Part shown: positions 1-11,701 of the stretch, piece after piece
Layout: the number at the start of each line of letters is the position of its first letter
How positions within the stretch are numbered: position 1 is the first letter of the stretch
NCBI GenBank assembly: GCA_963965975.1
Contig: OZ014411.1
Coordinates: forward strand, 5,255,001-5,319,000
DNA: 64,000 nt
Source of the DNA: Xestospongia bergquistia
Lineage: Eukaryota > Porifera > Demospongiae > Haplosclerida > Petrosiidae
Direction of reading: 5' to 3'
Program-made: the position numbers and the translations under genes
The notes under the pieces: generated by a model
The model's database searches: none
Told to the model about the DNA's origin: nothing
The model's input: the letters and a program-made list of their open reading frames with translations, nothing else

Positions 1-710
1 ACCTGTACACTGATATCACTATGTGTACTCTCTTTGTCTTGTAGAACAAGTAAACCTGACAATAAGATCACAATAGTAATAATGTCATATGCATGTTCAA
101 CTCACTGACAGATTACAAAGCTAATATTATAATATAATACACATCAGAAATAAAATCTTTCTAGTCACTTGTTGTCACTTATTATGTGTATTATCATATA
201 CTAGTGATCTATTGATGAGAATATTAGGTTGACTATTAGTTGATGTTTTATATTCATCATCAGTTACTACAATACCCTCAATAGTTAATGGATATTCAAC
301 AATTAGTAAATTAGAAAATGAAGGGTCTCAAATACTTAATGTAGCTAATTTATTAATATTCTACCACAAAGAGAGTTATACTGTAATGTCATAAATTATA
401 TCTGAAAGACCTAAGTGCTCATTAAATCTAGTGTAAACTAGTTTGGTAACAGTGTTATGATATTGACATGTACACAAGTATAGATCAAGTAAGTCAATTC
501 TTTAAGCCAATTAATTACTACTTTATTAAAGTCTTATATAACTATGTGAATAATATTGAACTAAAACTGACAATACTTACTTTTAGTATTTTCTATTCCA
601 CTCACAGATTGTCTTGTAACAGCAGCTACATGTATTACAAATTAAGATAATACTAAAATAGTTATATGTGTATAAGTTATTACCAAGTGATCGTACTATA
701 TAAATTTTAA
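1..710 (-). pseudogene. Chimeric remnant of a Death/UPA-type array unit
   Basis: Positions 3–55 match the linker exon that follows the Death domain in unit D (31785–31892; reading LLVLQDKEST against LLALQDKERT). Positions about 57–166 match the intron before it and the last ~20 bp of the Death exon. From about 170 to 460 the sequence instead matches the UPA-like exon found at 30588–30804 and 2078–2330. From about 560 to 708 it matches the 3' end of unit A exon 14 and its downstream intron, ending at the shared string for IYIVRSLG. In intact units these parts have a different order, and ZU5 and CARD are missing here. This is a recombined leftover of an array member that continues left of the window. 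No complete product can be read. Confidence 0.6.
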
Positions 711-1240
711 AACCAGACTATGAAAAGAAATGTAGAAATGTTGAGCCACTCCTACACTTTTTGGTTGAACTCACATGGTCATCTTACTCTATGGACATAT
801 GACTTGTATGAATGGATGCATAAAGGATCCTGGAATTAATAAGTGTTTGTTTTTGAAATTGTCTGTTTGTTACTACAATTGTATTGTCTTCATTGACACG
901 GATTATTAAGACTGAAGGTAAGGACACTTGTTACAGTAACAGTAATAACCTTGAAAAACCTTAGTCAAATCATACCTCATATTAAAGTATTTAAATGTTC
1001 AAGGTATGTTCATTCCATTATGTATACTTCAACACTATTAGTAGATTTTTCAATCAAAGTTCAGTTCATTTGTTTAGAATTACAAATACAAACTTACATT
1101 AGATACACTAGTACATTAACCCTTAATGGAATGTTAATTAAAAAATGTATCTTATTTACTTGATCTTATAAGTTTTAACTTTTTTTATAAAAAGCTTATC
1201 AATATAATACTAAGTAATTACTACTATAAACAACCAGAGA
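711..1240. repeat. Copy of kelch-unit upstream flank
   Basis: From 711 the sequence matches the upstream flank of unit A (from about 8933). Shared parts are the 'GAGCCACTCC...ACTTTTTGG' block, an E-box-like CACATG at 772–777, and the downstream 'tatgaatggatgcataaagg' string. No kelch start codon lies next to it; it abuts UPA exon sequence, so the promoter has been separated from its gene. From 950 to 1240 I see only AT-rich sequence with no supported gene. Confidence 0.5.
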
Positions 1241-1527
1241 TTTTGATCAGGTTTTTGGAAATTGCTCTGATATTAAAACTGAGAGTGAGAGAGCAGTTAC
1301 AATTATGACTGTAGAAGTGATGATGAACTGGATAATGAAGTCCTACAAGTTGTTGTGTTTGGATGAACGTTATAAAAATACAATGCTTGACTCAAAATCA
1401 TAAATCGTAGCCTTTCATATATGATATATTCACGTAATATAAACTTACAAAGTATAAAGAGATATTTATTAGTATTAACAAAGAGAATACACATTAGAGA
1501 TAATAATAAATTCATCAAGTACATTAG

Positions 1528-4500
1528 TTATAACATAGTGTTAACAATGTCAGTTAGTCTCTGATCATTTTGTTTTAACAATACATTACAAATCATAGTT
1601 AAATATTGCTCTGGTTGACTATGTGCTTTTAATTGATTATATAGTTCATGAACTACTTGTCTTGCTTTATGATAATTAGAGACACCATCTATAGTTGTAG
1701 ATTGTAGAACAGCTTCTCCTATAAGTCCATTAGCAAAGAGACTATCAGATATTCGATCAAGATTTGCTGCAAAAGCATCACAAAGATGACTAAGATGAAT
1801 ACGGAATATATCTGCTGGGTTGTGCTCCTCCTCAGATCCTACACAAATAAAAGACATTAATGAGAATTATTAAAGCAATTCCTCATATACAAAATTAGTG
1901 TTGCTATCAATACTAACACAGACCTGATGTTGAATGTGGACCTCTGACTAGATCCTTCTTATTAGTACTGGATGAACCTAAAATGTAAAGCAATATTATG
2001 AAACAACTGTGTCCAGTAAGTCTCTTCATGTAGTTTAAAGATATCAAAATTCACATATTCAATAGAAGTACATAAACACTTACTATGTGTATTATCATGT
2101 ACTAGTGATCTATTGATGAGAATATTAAGTTAACTATTAGTTGATGTTTTATATTCATCATCAGTTACTACAATACACTCAATAGTTAATGGATATTCAA
2201 GAATTAGTAAATTAGAAAATGAAGAGTTTCAAATACTCAATGTAGCTAATTTATTAATATTGTACTATAAAGTGAGTCATACTGCATAAGTGTAATAATT
2301 ATATCTAAAAGACATGATTGCTTATTAAATCTTAGCAACTGTGACATAATATTGATTTGTAAACAATTATAGGTCAAGTGAGTCAATTCTTTAAGCCAAT
2401 TGATTGCTACATTAATAAAACCTTATAATAACTATATGAATAATACTGAATAAACCTACAATACTCACTTTTAGCATTCTCTATTCCACTCACAGAGTGT
2501 TTTGTAACAGCAGCTATATTTATTACAAATTAAGATAATAATAAAATAGATATGTGTATCAGTTATTACCAAGTGATCGTACTATATAAATTTTCTGAGC
2601 GAGATCTTCTTCATTACTGATACCTCTCAAACTAATACCATATTGAAGTACTGGGACTGTCATAGTACTGGGAATAGCAGATACTGTAATCAAACATGAT
2701 GGAAACTGGGGAGGAGAACATGTTCCATAAGTGTCTACAGCTCTTTGATATATCTACAAATGGAGTCATTAGATAATACAAAGGTAATATATTGTCTAGT
2801 ATACCTTAGTAGGATAGGAATGAGGATAGACACTCCATCCTTCACAAGATCGTTCTTGCTCTTCTCCAAACACTAACTCAATATATCCATTTTCCTTTAA
2901 AAATTTGAAGAACACAGTGACATCTTTCTTAGCACTTGGAAGTGAAGTGTCTATGTACTGTAAAAACAATGTCAAGTCAGTCATTTAGTAGTAAGGAGGT
3001 ACCTTTAAAAGAGCATCAAGATGTTGAGATACAAGAAATGTCATTAGCCATTCAGTTTGACATTCTACCTCATACACAACCTGACCTACATATAAATTGA
3101 CTGGAGAATGTCCTAGAGACACATCTACCATAATGTATTAAATAATAATAATGTTGTAATTATGTATACCTTGCTGGGTTTTCAAATCTGTGTGAGCATC
3201 AACATAATTTATATTATCATCATCAGACTGATGTATCTCTATGATATAATAATAAAAGTATAATAAATTAACTCTAGATAGAAGATTGAAGTGAATTTTT
3301 ACCTCCTGAAGTATATGTTGCTAAATTTGTGTGGGTGTCCACAAATTGTGTATCATTATCAGATGATGATGACAATGTTTCTTGTTGTTCAACATCATCA
3401 TACCCGAACAGCCATCTTACTGGTGTCATAAGAGCTTTAATAATTCCTTTGATAGAGAACTTTGTAAGATTAATACTGCCATATTGGTTACCAGGATAGA
3501 ACTGTCCCCCTTCTTCTAATTGCATTTTATAAGGAAGGTCAGGTTGATACAGATCAGCTGTAACAAAACTCAAGTAACCAGTGTGTTCTTGTGTCTCTAT
3601 TGACACACAATGTTGAATAGATAACTGAACTGGTTGAAGGAGTGCTTTGGAAACAGAAATAGCATAAACTGCACTCACTAACATTGTATCAGAGGGACAC
3701 TTAAACTCTCCCCCTACCATTGCTGCAATAGAAACTTCACAAGTTTCTCCAGGAGGTATAGTTCCATGAGATACATTAATTCTTAAACCATATTCCTCCC
3801 AATTTAATAAGCAACTGTGTTCTCCTTGGATTAGGAAAAGTTTCTTACAAGCTATATGAACACCAGTACCATCAAGATACTCCAACTTGTCTAATATAAT
3901 AATATCAATACATGACAATATACTAGTGACATACCAAGAGAAGGGATGAGATAGTTAAACTGACATTCAACATCTTTGGTTATCACTTCATGTTGAACAT
4001 TTGAATCCTCTTCCTGAACTCTTTCCTCTGTTCTGATTAGTTCATGTAATCCTTTATATTTGAAAACAAAATATAATAGCGTACAGTAATATGAACTGTG
4101 GAATATATAGTATTGACCTGATTGTATTACCAATTACACTTGTAAGTGAATACTATTTACCAAATTAAAACTAAAAGTTAACAAAATCCTATAATTTGTT
4201 TTGGAAGATACTGGTTTACAGTAAAACACTGACTGGAGACACAAAGATTATAAAATTAGCAGCAATGTCTATGGAAGACTATAAAATACTAGAATTTTAG
4301 CTTTATAGGCATAGAAAGAAGATGGTAAGAACATTCAAATCACATCCATTGTCATAATACTTGTGGTTGGTATTAATGAATATTGTTAGTTCCTTTATGT
4401 GTTGGCTGTAAAAATTAGTAACTTTAGTATTAATGTTATAAATAAGAGGTCAATATAATTCAATATCTTGTGCTTTAAACATCCAAAAAATGTAATAATT

Positions 4501-7500
4501 TATTTTAAAAAATTTAATGGTGAATTTCAAAATTGATTGTAAAAGAAATAATTAAGTGATCTTATGTACATATCACACCTCACAAAGTCAATACTGTAAT
4601 ATAACATACCAGAAATGGTATCTTTCTTGCCAATATGAAGTAGAACATCTTCAAGATGTCTCAATGTACCTCCTTTTATAGACCATTCTTCTAACAAGCA
4701 TTTCATCTGTTCAGTAGAATCTCTTTTACTTCTGATATCAGTCAGTACAGATTGATCTATATTAAGTTGATGACCTAGTAGTTCCCAATCTTCTTGTACT
4801 GGTTGTAGAACAACTGCCAGTTTAGGAAGATAACTGACAATATCTGTGATATATGATAAATAAAGTAATGAACTGTTATATTACAGTAATAACAAACCTG
4901 TAGTCTTTTGAGGAGTCCTAGGTAATTTCTGTTGTTTGTACTCTTGTAGTTGTGTTTGGAATGTTGTTATGACCTCTTCTTTCTCTTTAGTAACAGTGTG
5001 TAGTTTACGAGTGAGTTGAGCTATGTAGCTGTCTTTCTCATGTATTAAATCAAGATGACTTGTTGTAATAGGAACTATAATATAAAACACAATGGATATA
5101 TCATCATCTGTCACTATTATGTCAAATATATGACTAGACAGAGCAGGTGGCCAAAGGGATTTTTATGCTGACTCATTTTGTCAATTTGTCAATCATGTCC
5201 TAATTGTCTATCTACTTACTTACTTAGTTATCAGTACAACAATGAATGTATTCATTCATTTCTGTCTGTCCATTTATACATCATAAAATTATAACCATCT
5301 TTTATTATAAGTCTAACATACAGAGGATGTATTAACTATCTGTCTATTATTTATATATCTACTTAATAACTACCTACATCAAAATAGTTAGGTTACCTTG
5401 TTGTCTATCTTGTTGAGATTCTAGTTCTAGTAGTCTTTCTTGAAGACTATGAATGTTTTGTTGTGCAACTAAAAGATCATCTCGGTAGTTAGCTTGAAGA
5501 ACTGTCTCCTTAGTTGACAAGTTGTCTTGAGTTGATTTTGTTTGTTGTTCTATCAATTGTCTCCTTACTTCTGTGAGTTGTTTTAATACTCTTTGTTGAT
5601 AGTTATCAGTTGAAGTCAGTTCATTAGAGTCTAGTACAAACCCTACTGACCATTGATCATCATTAAGGACTATATAAGAGAACACAAGAGTACTAATGTC
5701 AGTATATAATGTGGTAGTCTACTACTAGTATAATATGTATGGAAGTAATAAGACTATACTAAGTTGTAGTATATAACAAGGTCAACTGCAACTCAGGTAA
5801 CCCATGTCTTTGGTTAAAATAACCCATTGAAAATTATAGTTAAAGCAACTGTCAAATGTATTGATGATTATAACCCACACCTATAGTTAAAGTAACATCT
5901 GATATAAGTAGTTGAGGTAACAATTGCTGTTACTTTAACTTCATGCACTGTGGTTACTGTAACACTTAGTAGGTTTGATTCTAACATATGTTGCAGTTAT
6001 CATAACTAGCAAAATAGGTTGTTATAACTAATATTGTTAATGTAAATCATTGGTGGTGACATGCTTCTTTTTTTGGTTTCATCATGTACTTTATTTTGAT
6101 AGTCACAAAAAGCATGTTGTCATTTTAACTATAGTTACATCAATATGATGTAAGCCCAATTCAAAGTTGCTACAAGGCCAATACAAGTGTAACTCAATAA
6201 GCATGAAGCGAACTAGTTGCATCTACAACCACATTGCTTTTACACCTACTTTGCTATAGTAGTCGAATCATGGCTTCAATTGAAGCTATAAGTAGATACT
6301 ATTTCAACTTAATTAACCTAATTAGTTAGGTTGAAACAGTATCCATCTCTCCCTTATAATTTCAGTTATTGGATATAAATTACAAAGACTACTTTTGGCT
6401 TCTAGTTGGCTTTTCACATATTAAGTTAGACCAGTTTTTGGCTTTATGGTAACTCAATATTGGGCTTACATCAACTTGATGAGATTCTGATAACGAGGAC
6501 AATTAAGGGTTGAAATGACAAAATTCTATTTTAAGTACATTATTATACCTATGTCATTTCTGTTTCTTCATACCAGTCATTAATGTCTGATTTATTTAAT
6601 TACAATGTTTATCATGGTCATATTTATATAAACTAACAGATGGTTTCACTTATATTTATCTAAAACACTATGTTATGTAAACTAATATTGCTTTTTCTTC
6701 CTTTTACCAATTTGTTTAGTAACTAGATTACATTGTTATTCTGGTGTTAACCTAGTTATAGTAACAGTCAGTCAACATGGTAGCTTCAACCAACTTAGTT
6801 ATATTAACCCATTTTAGTTAAAGTTACCCAGGAGTGTCACTTCAATTACATGTAAGTTAATATAACCAATTTGTATTGTAGTTGATACAACCATTGCAGG
6901 TAGTCTTAACTTTGTGTTTTTGCTGAGTATATTAAATCACATCTACAATGCATATCAAATCATACCTCCTATTATATATAAAGAAATAAACAGATGTACT
7001 ATGACATCAATTATGCATTTCTCATATGAATTTTGTATATGAGATGACTTACTTACCTAGTTCTATTAACATTGTTATATTGATGTCTGTGACATCTGTA
7101 CTATCAACGTTTACTGCACCTCCTACTATAACTAACCACACACAGTGTGATCCCATCATATAGGTTGATAGAGAGTGGGCACATCTCTTAGTCACAGAGT
7201 CAGGTAGATTAATCTGTAGTATATAGAGATATTAATATTACTACATCATTATGTGTTAATATTAAAGACAAGATACACTACAGTATAGTAACTTGAATGT
7301 TATCAAATTATAAATATAATCTTATAATTATAGACATATATACAAATCATCAAAACATTATAATACATCTATCATATTAAAGTAATACAGTGTGTAATTA
7401 TTACTAACTGATATTGTTAAGACAATATATGAGATATGTCATTTATAATTAACAATTCTACTTAACAGATACATACTATCATAGAACTGATTAGAGTAAC

Positions 7501-8841
7501 ACATTATGATATACCTTTGTCCATGACTTCTTATTAATATCCAGTATCCAGCAGTCTTTTATTAACTCTTCATAATTATCTAGTCCACCTAACACCACTA
7601 GTATAGGTGATATTGATCCAGTGATAATACTAGCAGCATGAAAGTCCCTTTCCTCTGGCCATTGTACTACTGGATCAGGTTTAGTAATAGTCTGCCAGTG
7701 CTAGATATAGACAAATGAACTCAACTAACACTCATTATAACATGCTATTAGTTAGTGTATAAATGATAATATAACATACCAATGTATTATTGATGATGTC
7801 CACTATATATATGGTATTACTTGTTGTGCCATTTTCAATAATACCACCAAAGATGACTGCTCTGGTATTATGTATCATTTCCATAACAAAGTTATTATTA
7901 GGTGGCATACACTGTCCACTGATATCAGGTATTGTCCATTCATCTAAAAGTAGAACAAACAGAACACTCATCATCATACTTGTATCATAGTAGTAATTTG
8001 GTTATGATATAATAATCAATAAAATGACAGTTTATTAGTACAATTATAATATTAATATTAACATTATCTGATCATTAAAGTATTATTGTAAATACTCCAC
8101 TAAAATTATTTCATAAGTGATGTAGGCTCAAACACAATAGCAGTACTCTATGATAGTGATATGATGTCTAATACTATAATATGATATATTAATGTACTTA
8201 CTAGTGGATATGTTATATAGGTTCTGTTCATTAGTACGTATTCTACCACTGGGTAACTGAATATATTGAGCTTGTGATAGTTTTGTAGAAGGTGGGGATC
8301 CAAGACCTCCTATAACTATAAGACAATGTACTCCTCCATACTCAGTCAACATTATACCACCAGCACCTCTCTTCATCACTGGTCTCCTATCATCTGTTGG
8401 TGATACCTGTGTCCAGGTTAGAGTGGAAGTATCTAGTTCATTTAGACTGTTATGGTAGCAAATGTCATGACCACAGTATCCTCCAAAATAATAGATCTTG
8501 TTGTTAAATGTAGTACAGGAATAGTTGATCACTCCTAGAGGTGGATTACCTCTGGTGGGTTTAGTGTCCCATTTACCACAGGTAATATTGAAGATTTGTA
8601 CTTGAGATGTGAGTCTTTTTTTCTCATCATTGTTGTGTACTTTGGGTAAGTTTGGTTGATCCCCACCCCACAAATATAGACTGTCACCAATCACTTGAGT
8701 GTTATGACCAGCTCTTCCTTCAAGTTTGTATTGTCCTGTAGAGAATGATATGTACCATATCTTGAGATCAGATGGTAATATACGACTACATAACAAGTGT
8801 AGATATTGTATGATATTACCTGAAGATACGTCAGTGGCCAT
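1528..8841 (-). CDS. Unit A: kelch–coiled coil–Death–ZU5–UPA-like–CARD protein (1114 aa)
   Basis: Sixteen exons: 8820–8841, 8202–8735, 7780–7943, 7515–7700, 7057–7213, 5397–5669, 4898–5074, 4610–4843, 3935–4051, 3303–3890, 3170–3238, 3003–3124, 2805–2957, 2570–2753, 1924–1977, 1528–1838. They sum to 3345 nt, in phase, with no internal stop seen. Residues 1–354 hold six Gly-Gly kelch motifs (YLWGGDQ, YYFGGYC, IVIGGLG, VIFGGII, VVLGGLD, VIVGGAV), so a six-bladed propeller. Residues 355–504 are coiled coil, 505–582 a Death domain (WELLGHQL, LLEEWSIKGGTL, HIGKKD), 583–621 an acidic linker, about 623–775 ZU5 (MLVSAVYAISV, QPVQLSIQHC), about 840–993 a UPA-like region, and 1012–1114 a CARD-like death fold. 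A cytosolic immune or cell-death sensor is inferred. The domain order is not one I know. It is the only FIIND-type unit here with a fully open frame. Confidence 0.82.
2078..2330 (-). pseudogene. Decayed extra UPA-like exon inside the last introns of unit A
   Basis: This stretch matches the UPA-like exon of unit D (30588–30804) over VVTDDE and NILINRS, but codon TAA (complement of 2130–2132) interrupts it and the upstream half is eroded. Unit A already has its own functional counterpart (2570–2753), so this is a leftover second copy. Joining exon 2570–2753 directly to 1924–1977 keeps the frame. The same lesion occurs in unit E at 41014–41016. Confidence 0.6.
5782..6930. repeat. Intronic insertion with repeated GTTA/TAAC motifs (unit A)
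   Basis: The corresponding intron of units C, D and E lacks this ~1.1-kb block: they run directly from 'ataacaaggtc' to the 'acctcctactatatat' region. The insert is full of short degenerate repeats such as 'tagttaaagtaac', 'ggttaaaataaccca' and 'gttactgtaac'. They read in one sense near the left end and mixed or opposite sense near the right end (6745–6910). No transposase or other coding sequence is visible. It is probably a non-autonomous mobile element or satellite-like insertion. Confidence 0.5.
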
Positions 8842-8944
8842 CTAACTAATAACTCAGGAAAAGAATAGTCTTAACGAGGGGCCGGTAAAAACATAGTTGA
8901 AGTCCTAAGAAACCATATCAGAGTGTCGGTAAAACAGGACTATG

Positions 8945-9015
8945 AAAAGAATGTTGAGCCACTCCCACACATTTTGGTAGAGCTCAAAATGTCATGTGAT
9001 CGCTATATTACGCAA
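8945..9015 (-). promoter_or_regulatory. Conserved promoter block with E-box-like site, unit A
   Basis: The string 'gagccactcccacacattttggtagagctcaaaatgtcatgtgatcg' is shared with unit B (perfect GTCACGTGAT), the kelch fragment at 21.2 kb, unit C and the left remnant. In unit A the core is GTCATGTGAT at 8991–9000, about 150 bp upstream of the start codon. Conservation across paralogs while surrounding sequence differs suggests a proximal regulatory element. The bound factor is unknown; CACGTG-type cores are bound by bHLH factors. Confidence 0.45.
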
Positions 9016-9182
9016 TGGACGTATGACATATGTATATACGAATGGATGTATAAAAGTGCAGGAATAAATATTAAATAAGTTGGTATTAGTCTATCAGTGA
9101 TTACAACTCTATTGTCTTCATTGATGCAGATTATCAGGACTGAATGTAGACACTGACTATGAATTAAACAGTTAGCAGTTGC

Positions 9183-9498
9183 GTAGCCAGGGGGGGGGGG
9201 TGCTGAGGGTGCTAAAGCACCCCCCTCGTCCATCTTCAAGCCTTTGTGCTCGCTGAATGGCGAGGGCGCGAGCCGCTATATAGCGAAAGCGCCAATATCG
9301 TGAAAGCTAGAGAGGGCGGGCTGGCGCGGCGCGGCGATCGTTAGCGATTAAATGCGCATGCGCTAGTTGTATCACTCCAGGTGCTAGCAAGATGTCCCTT
9401 CATTCTTCGTCCTGCGTCGCCACTCTTCACTAGCCACGGAAAAATCCGTGGCTAGTGAATACAGGCAAGCACCCCCCTATCCAAAATTCTGGCTACAC
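9183..9498. mobile_element. MITE-like element with GTAGCCAG terminal inverted repeats
   Basis: The left end reads GTAGCCAGGGGGG and the right end reads CTGGCTAC, which are inverted repeats, with G and C runs just inside both ends (gcacccccct at both sides). The interior is much more GC-rich than the window (gcgcggcgcggcgatcg). Unit B's flank lacks this insert. There is no coding capacity, so it is a non-autonomous DNA element. Confidence 0.6.
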
Positions 9499-10809
9499 TT
9501 CTGGTTAGGTTGAAGAAGAAGTAGAACATCTGTATTAAAAATGTAGAGAATACTTTTGCAACAGATTTTGTTGGCACTACTGAAAAGAGGGTATAATTTT
9601 TATTGGATGGATTGATGGATGAACTAATATTAATATCAAGAGAATACTTGAGATCAACAAGAGTAGCAAATTATAGAGTCTCACACACTGCATCATTACA
9701 GGTGGAAAGTGACACTGACTATTCATGGGTGGAGACAGCTACTGAAAAGTGGGGGGGGGACAAGTGCCTGGTGAAGAATCAGATAGATGTAAATGAAAAT
9801 CTTATTTGAAAAAAAACAACTAAAAATTACAAAAGTATTTAACCCGTTCATCTGTAGCATGAACGAATTCTTTTGCAATGGATGCTAAGTCTAAATGTGT
9901 GAATGTCATTGATTCATTGACAGCTGGCTGATTGTTTTGATCAATCAAATTATTTTTCACCCAGTTTGTTAGTGTGGAGTGCAATTTATCATGCATACTT
10001 GTATATCACACAGTCAAAATCAAACAGTCAGGGGGCAGAGCCCCCCTGCCCCCCTAGTTCTCCACCATAACTATGAATCAAACAGTTAGGTTGAAGAACT
10101 AGAATGTCTGTATTAAAAATTTAGAGAACAGTTTTTCGTTGGCACTACTGAAAAGAGGGCATAATTTTTATTGGATGGATTGATGGATGAACTAATATTA
10201 ATATCAAGAGAATACTTGAGATCAACAAGAGTAGCAAATTATAGAGTCTCACACACTGCATCATTACAGGTGGAAAGTGTCTGGTGATACACAAAAATTA
10301 ATAGTAAAACTTGTGTAATTGAAGTCATGCAATTATGTGTTTATGATATGATATCATAAATTAAGCTATGTATATAACATACAACTAATTAATTAAAATG
10401 ATTTTTTCATAGAATGCTGACATTATGTTGTGGCAATAACTAAATTGCTTCTGTCTGTCCTGACTTCATTGTTGGACAACTTAAAGCATATCTCTAAATA
10501 TTGCTCTTATAATGAGTGGACTAACAGAAGATTGAATTCAGCTCATCTGTTGCAGAAAAGTTGACAGTTTTTGTGTTCTCATAAGGTCTTATGTTCATGA
10601 ATACATCATCAGTGATTTATGATTTTAACCAAATAAACAACAATTATAAACATTATATCATTAATTTTCACACTATGACACTAGAAATTAGATAGCAGTA
10701 AAGGCAAATTTGTTGACTGGAATAAAACAAATGAAAATTAATGTTTGATATATTAACAATAATTACACTGATAATGTCACTTAGTATTGGGTAAAACAAC
10801 TAAGTTGAT

Positions 10810-11040
10810 TTTAATAAACATTATATATTTACATGTATTTCATCAACATTGTGGTAAAGAAATATAAAGGACAAACTAAAGGATTCTAAGATGAGGATTG
10901 CTGATTCAATTATAATGCAGGCCTGCTTTACTACCCTTAATGGAATTTGTATTATGCAGGCAGTGGCTATTTGTACATCACAGGAAGAAACACTGAACTC
11001 CATCAATCACTTTTTTGTCTTACTTAGATTAGTGTTTAGT
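10810..11040. repeat. Conserved unit-upstream module, copy 1
   Basis: This segment recurs at 19965–20195, 21970–22245 and 28165–28385, each time upstream of a kelch unit. On the plus strand the copies share a reading around ADSI.M.A (for example CIIQAVAIC), and on the minus strand a 61-aa ORF exists here and at 19974–20159. Neither reading has a recognisable domain, splice sites or a full ORF in all copies. It may be an old repeat, a regulatory element, or an exon of a lost gene. Confidence 0.45.
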
Positions 11041-11701
11041 ATTTTGGAATTCTTACATCAATGACATTATCCAAACCTTATATAATGATTCCAGTACTTT
11101 TAAGATTACCTAATATCTTTTTCAACAAATTGAACTAATACTTTTTTATAAATGCAGCTCAATTAAATAGTTTGGGCTCTATTAGCTCCTATTCCTCCTC
11201 CTTTTCTCTATTTATGTTGAGAATAGTAGAGGTTGAGGCTGAACTGGGCTGTGTACTAAATATATAGTGTACATGTATGTAAATATAAGTGATAATATAT
11301 ACTGATTGTTATGTTAACACTTTAAAAAATCATTTATTAAGTAAAAGAATTATGCAAAGTATAAAAGATAAGAGTAACATTGACACAATCTGTTTGTATG
11401 AGATATATGATCAATACAAATACATCAACATCACATAATAGACTATATCATAAAGCTTTATTAAGGTAGTGTAACTTTAATGATGATAGTTTTACATAAG
11501 ATATATACTTTGACAACAACCAAGTCAACATTAGCACAATTAAAATGTTTGAAATATGTAGAACTGTTTGCTAGTGAAATGAAATGTTGTAAAGGATTTC
11601 TTTAGCTTTTTTTATTTATGATGTAGCTAATTCTGAAACAGGAAAAAGTATTTCCTAAAATAAGGATTAAAGCTAATATATCATACCTTTATATTTTGAC
11701 A

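Larger units (their letters stand above)
8860..11345. repeat. Upstream flank module of unit A (copy 1 of a segmental duplication)
   Basis: This flank matches 17960–20535 upstream of unit B over most of its length, interrupted by private insertions in each copy. It holds the promoter block (about 8950–9015), an inverted-repeat element (9183–9498), and an internal direct duplication in which about 9585–9720 recurs at about 10140–10281. It also holds a short G/C-run stretch (10027–10066) and the conserved module at 10810–11040. I see no intact gene in it. The ORF at 9603–9809 lies in duplicated non-coding sequence and is not supported. Confidence 0.6.

Noticed and set aside
7790-7990. 66–67-aa plus-strand ORFs repeated at 7790, 16841, 26065, 33995 and 45670
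   Set aside because: Antisense shadows of kelch exon 3; their conservation follows from the coding strand.
9183-9498. GC-rich patch as horizontally acquired bacterial DNA
   Set aside because: It is short, bounded by inverted repeats and has no ORF, so a MITE explains it better.
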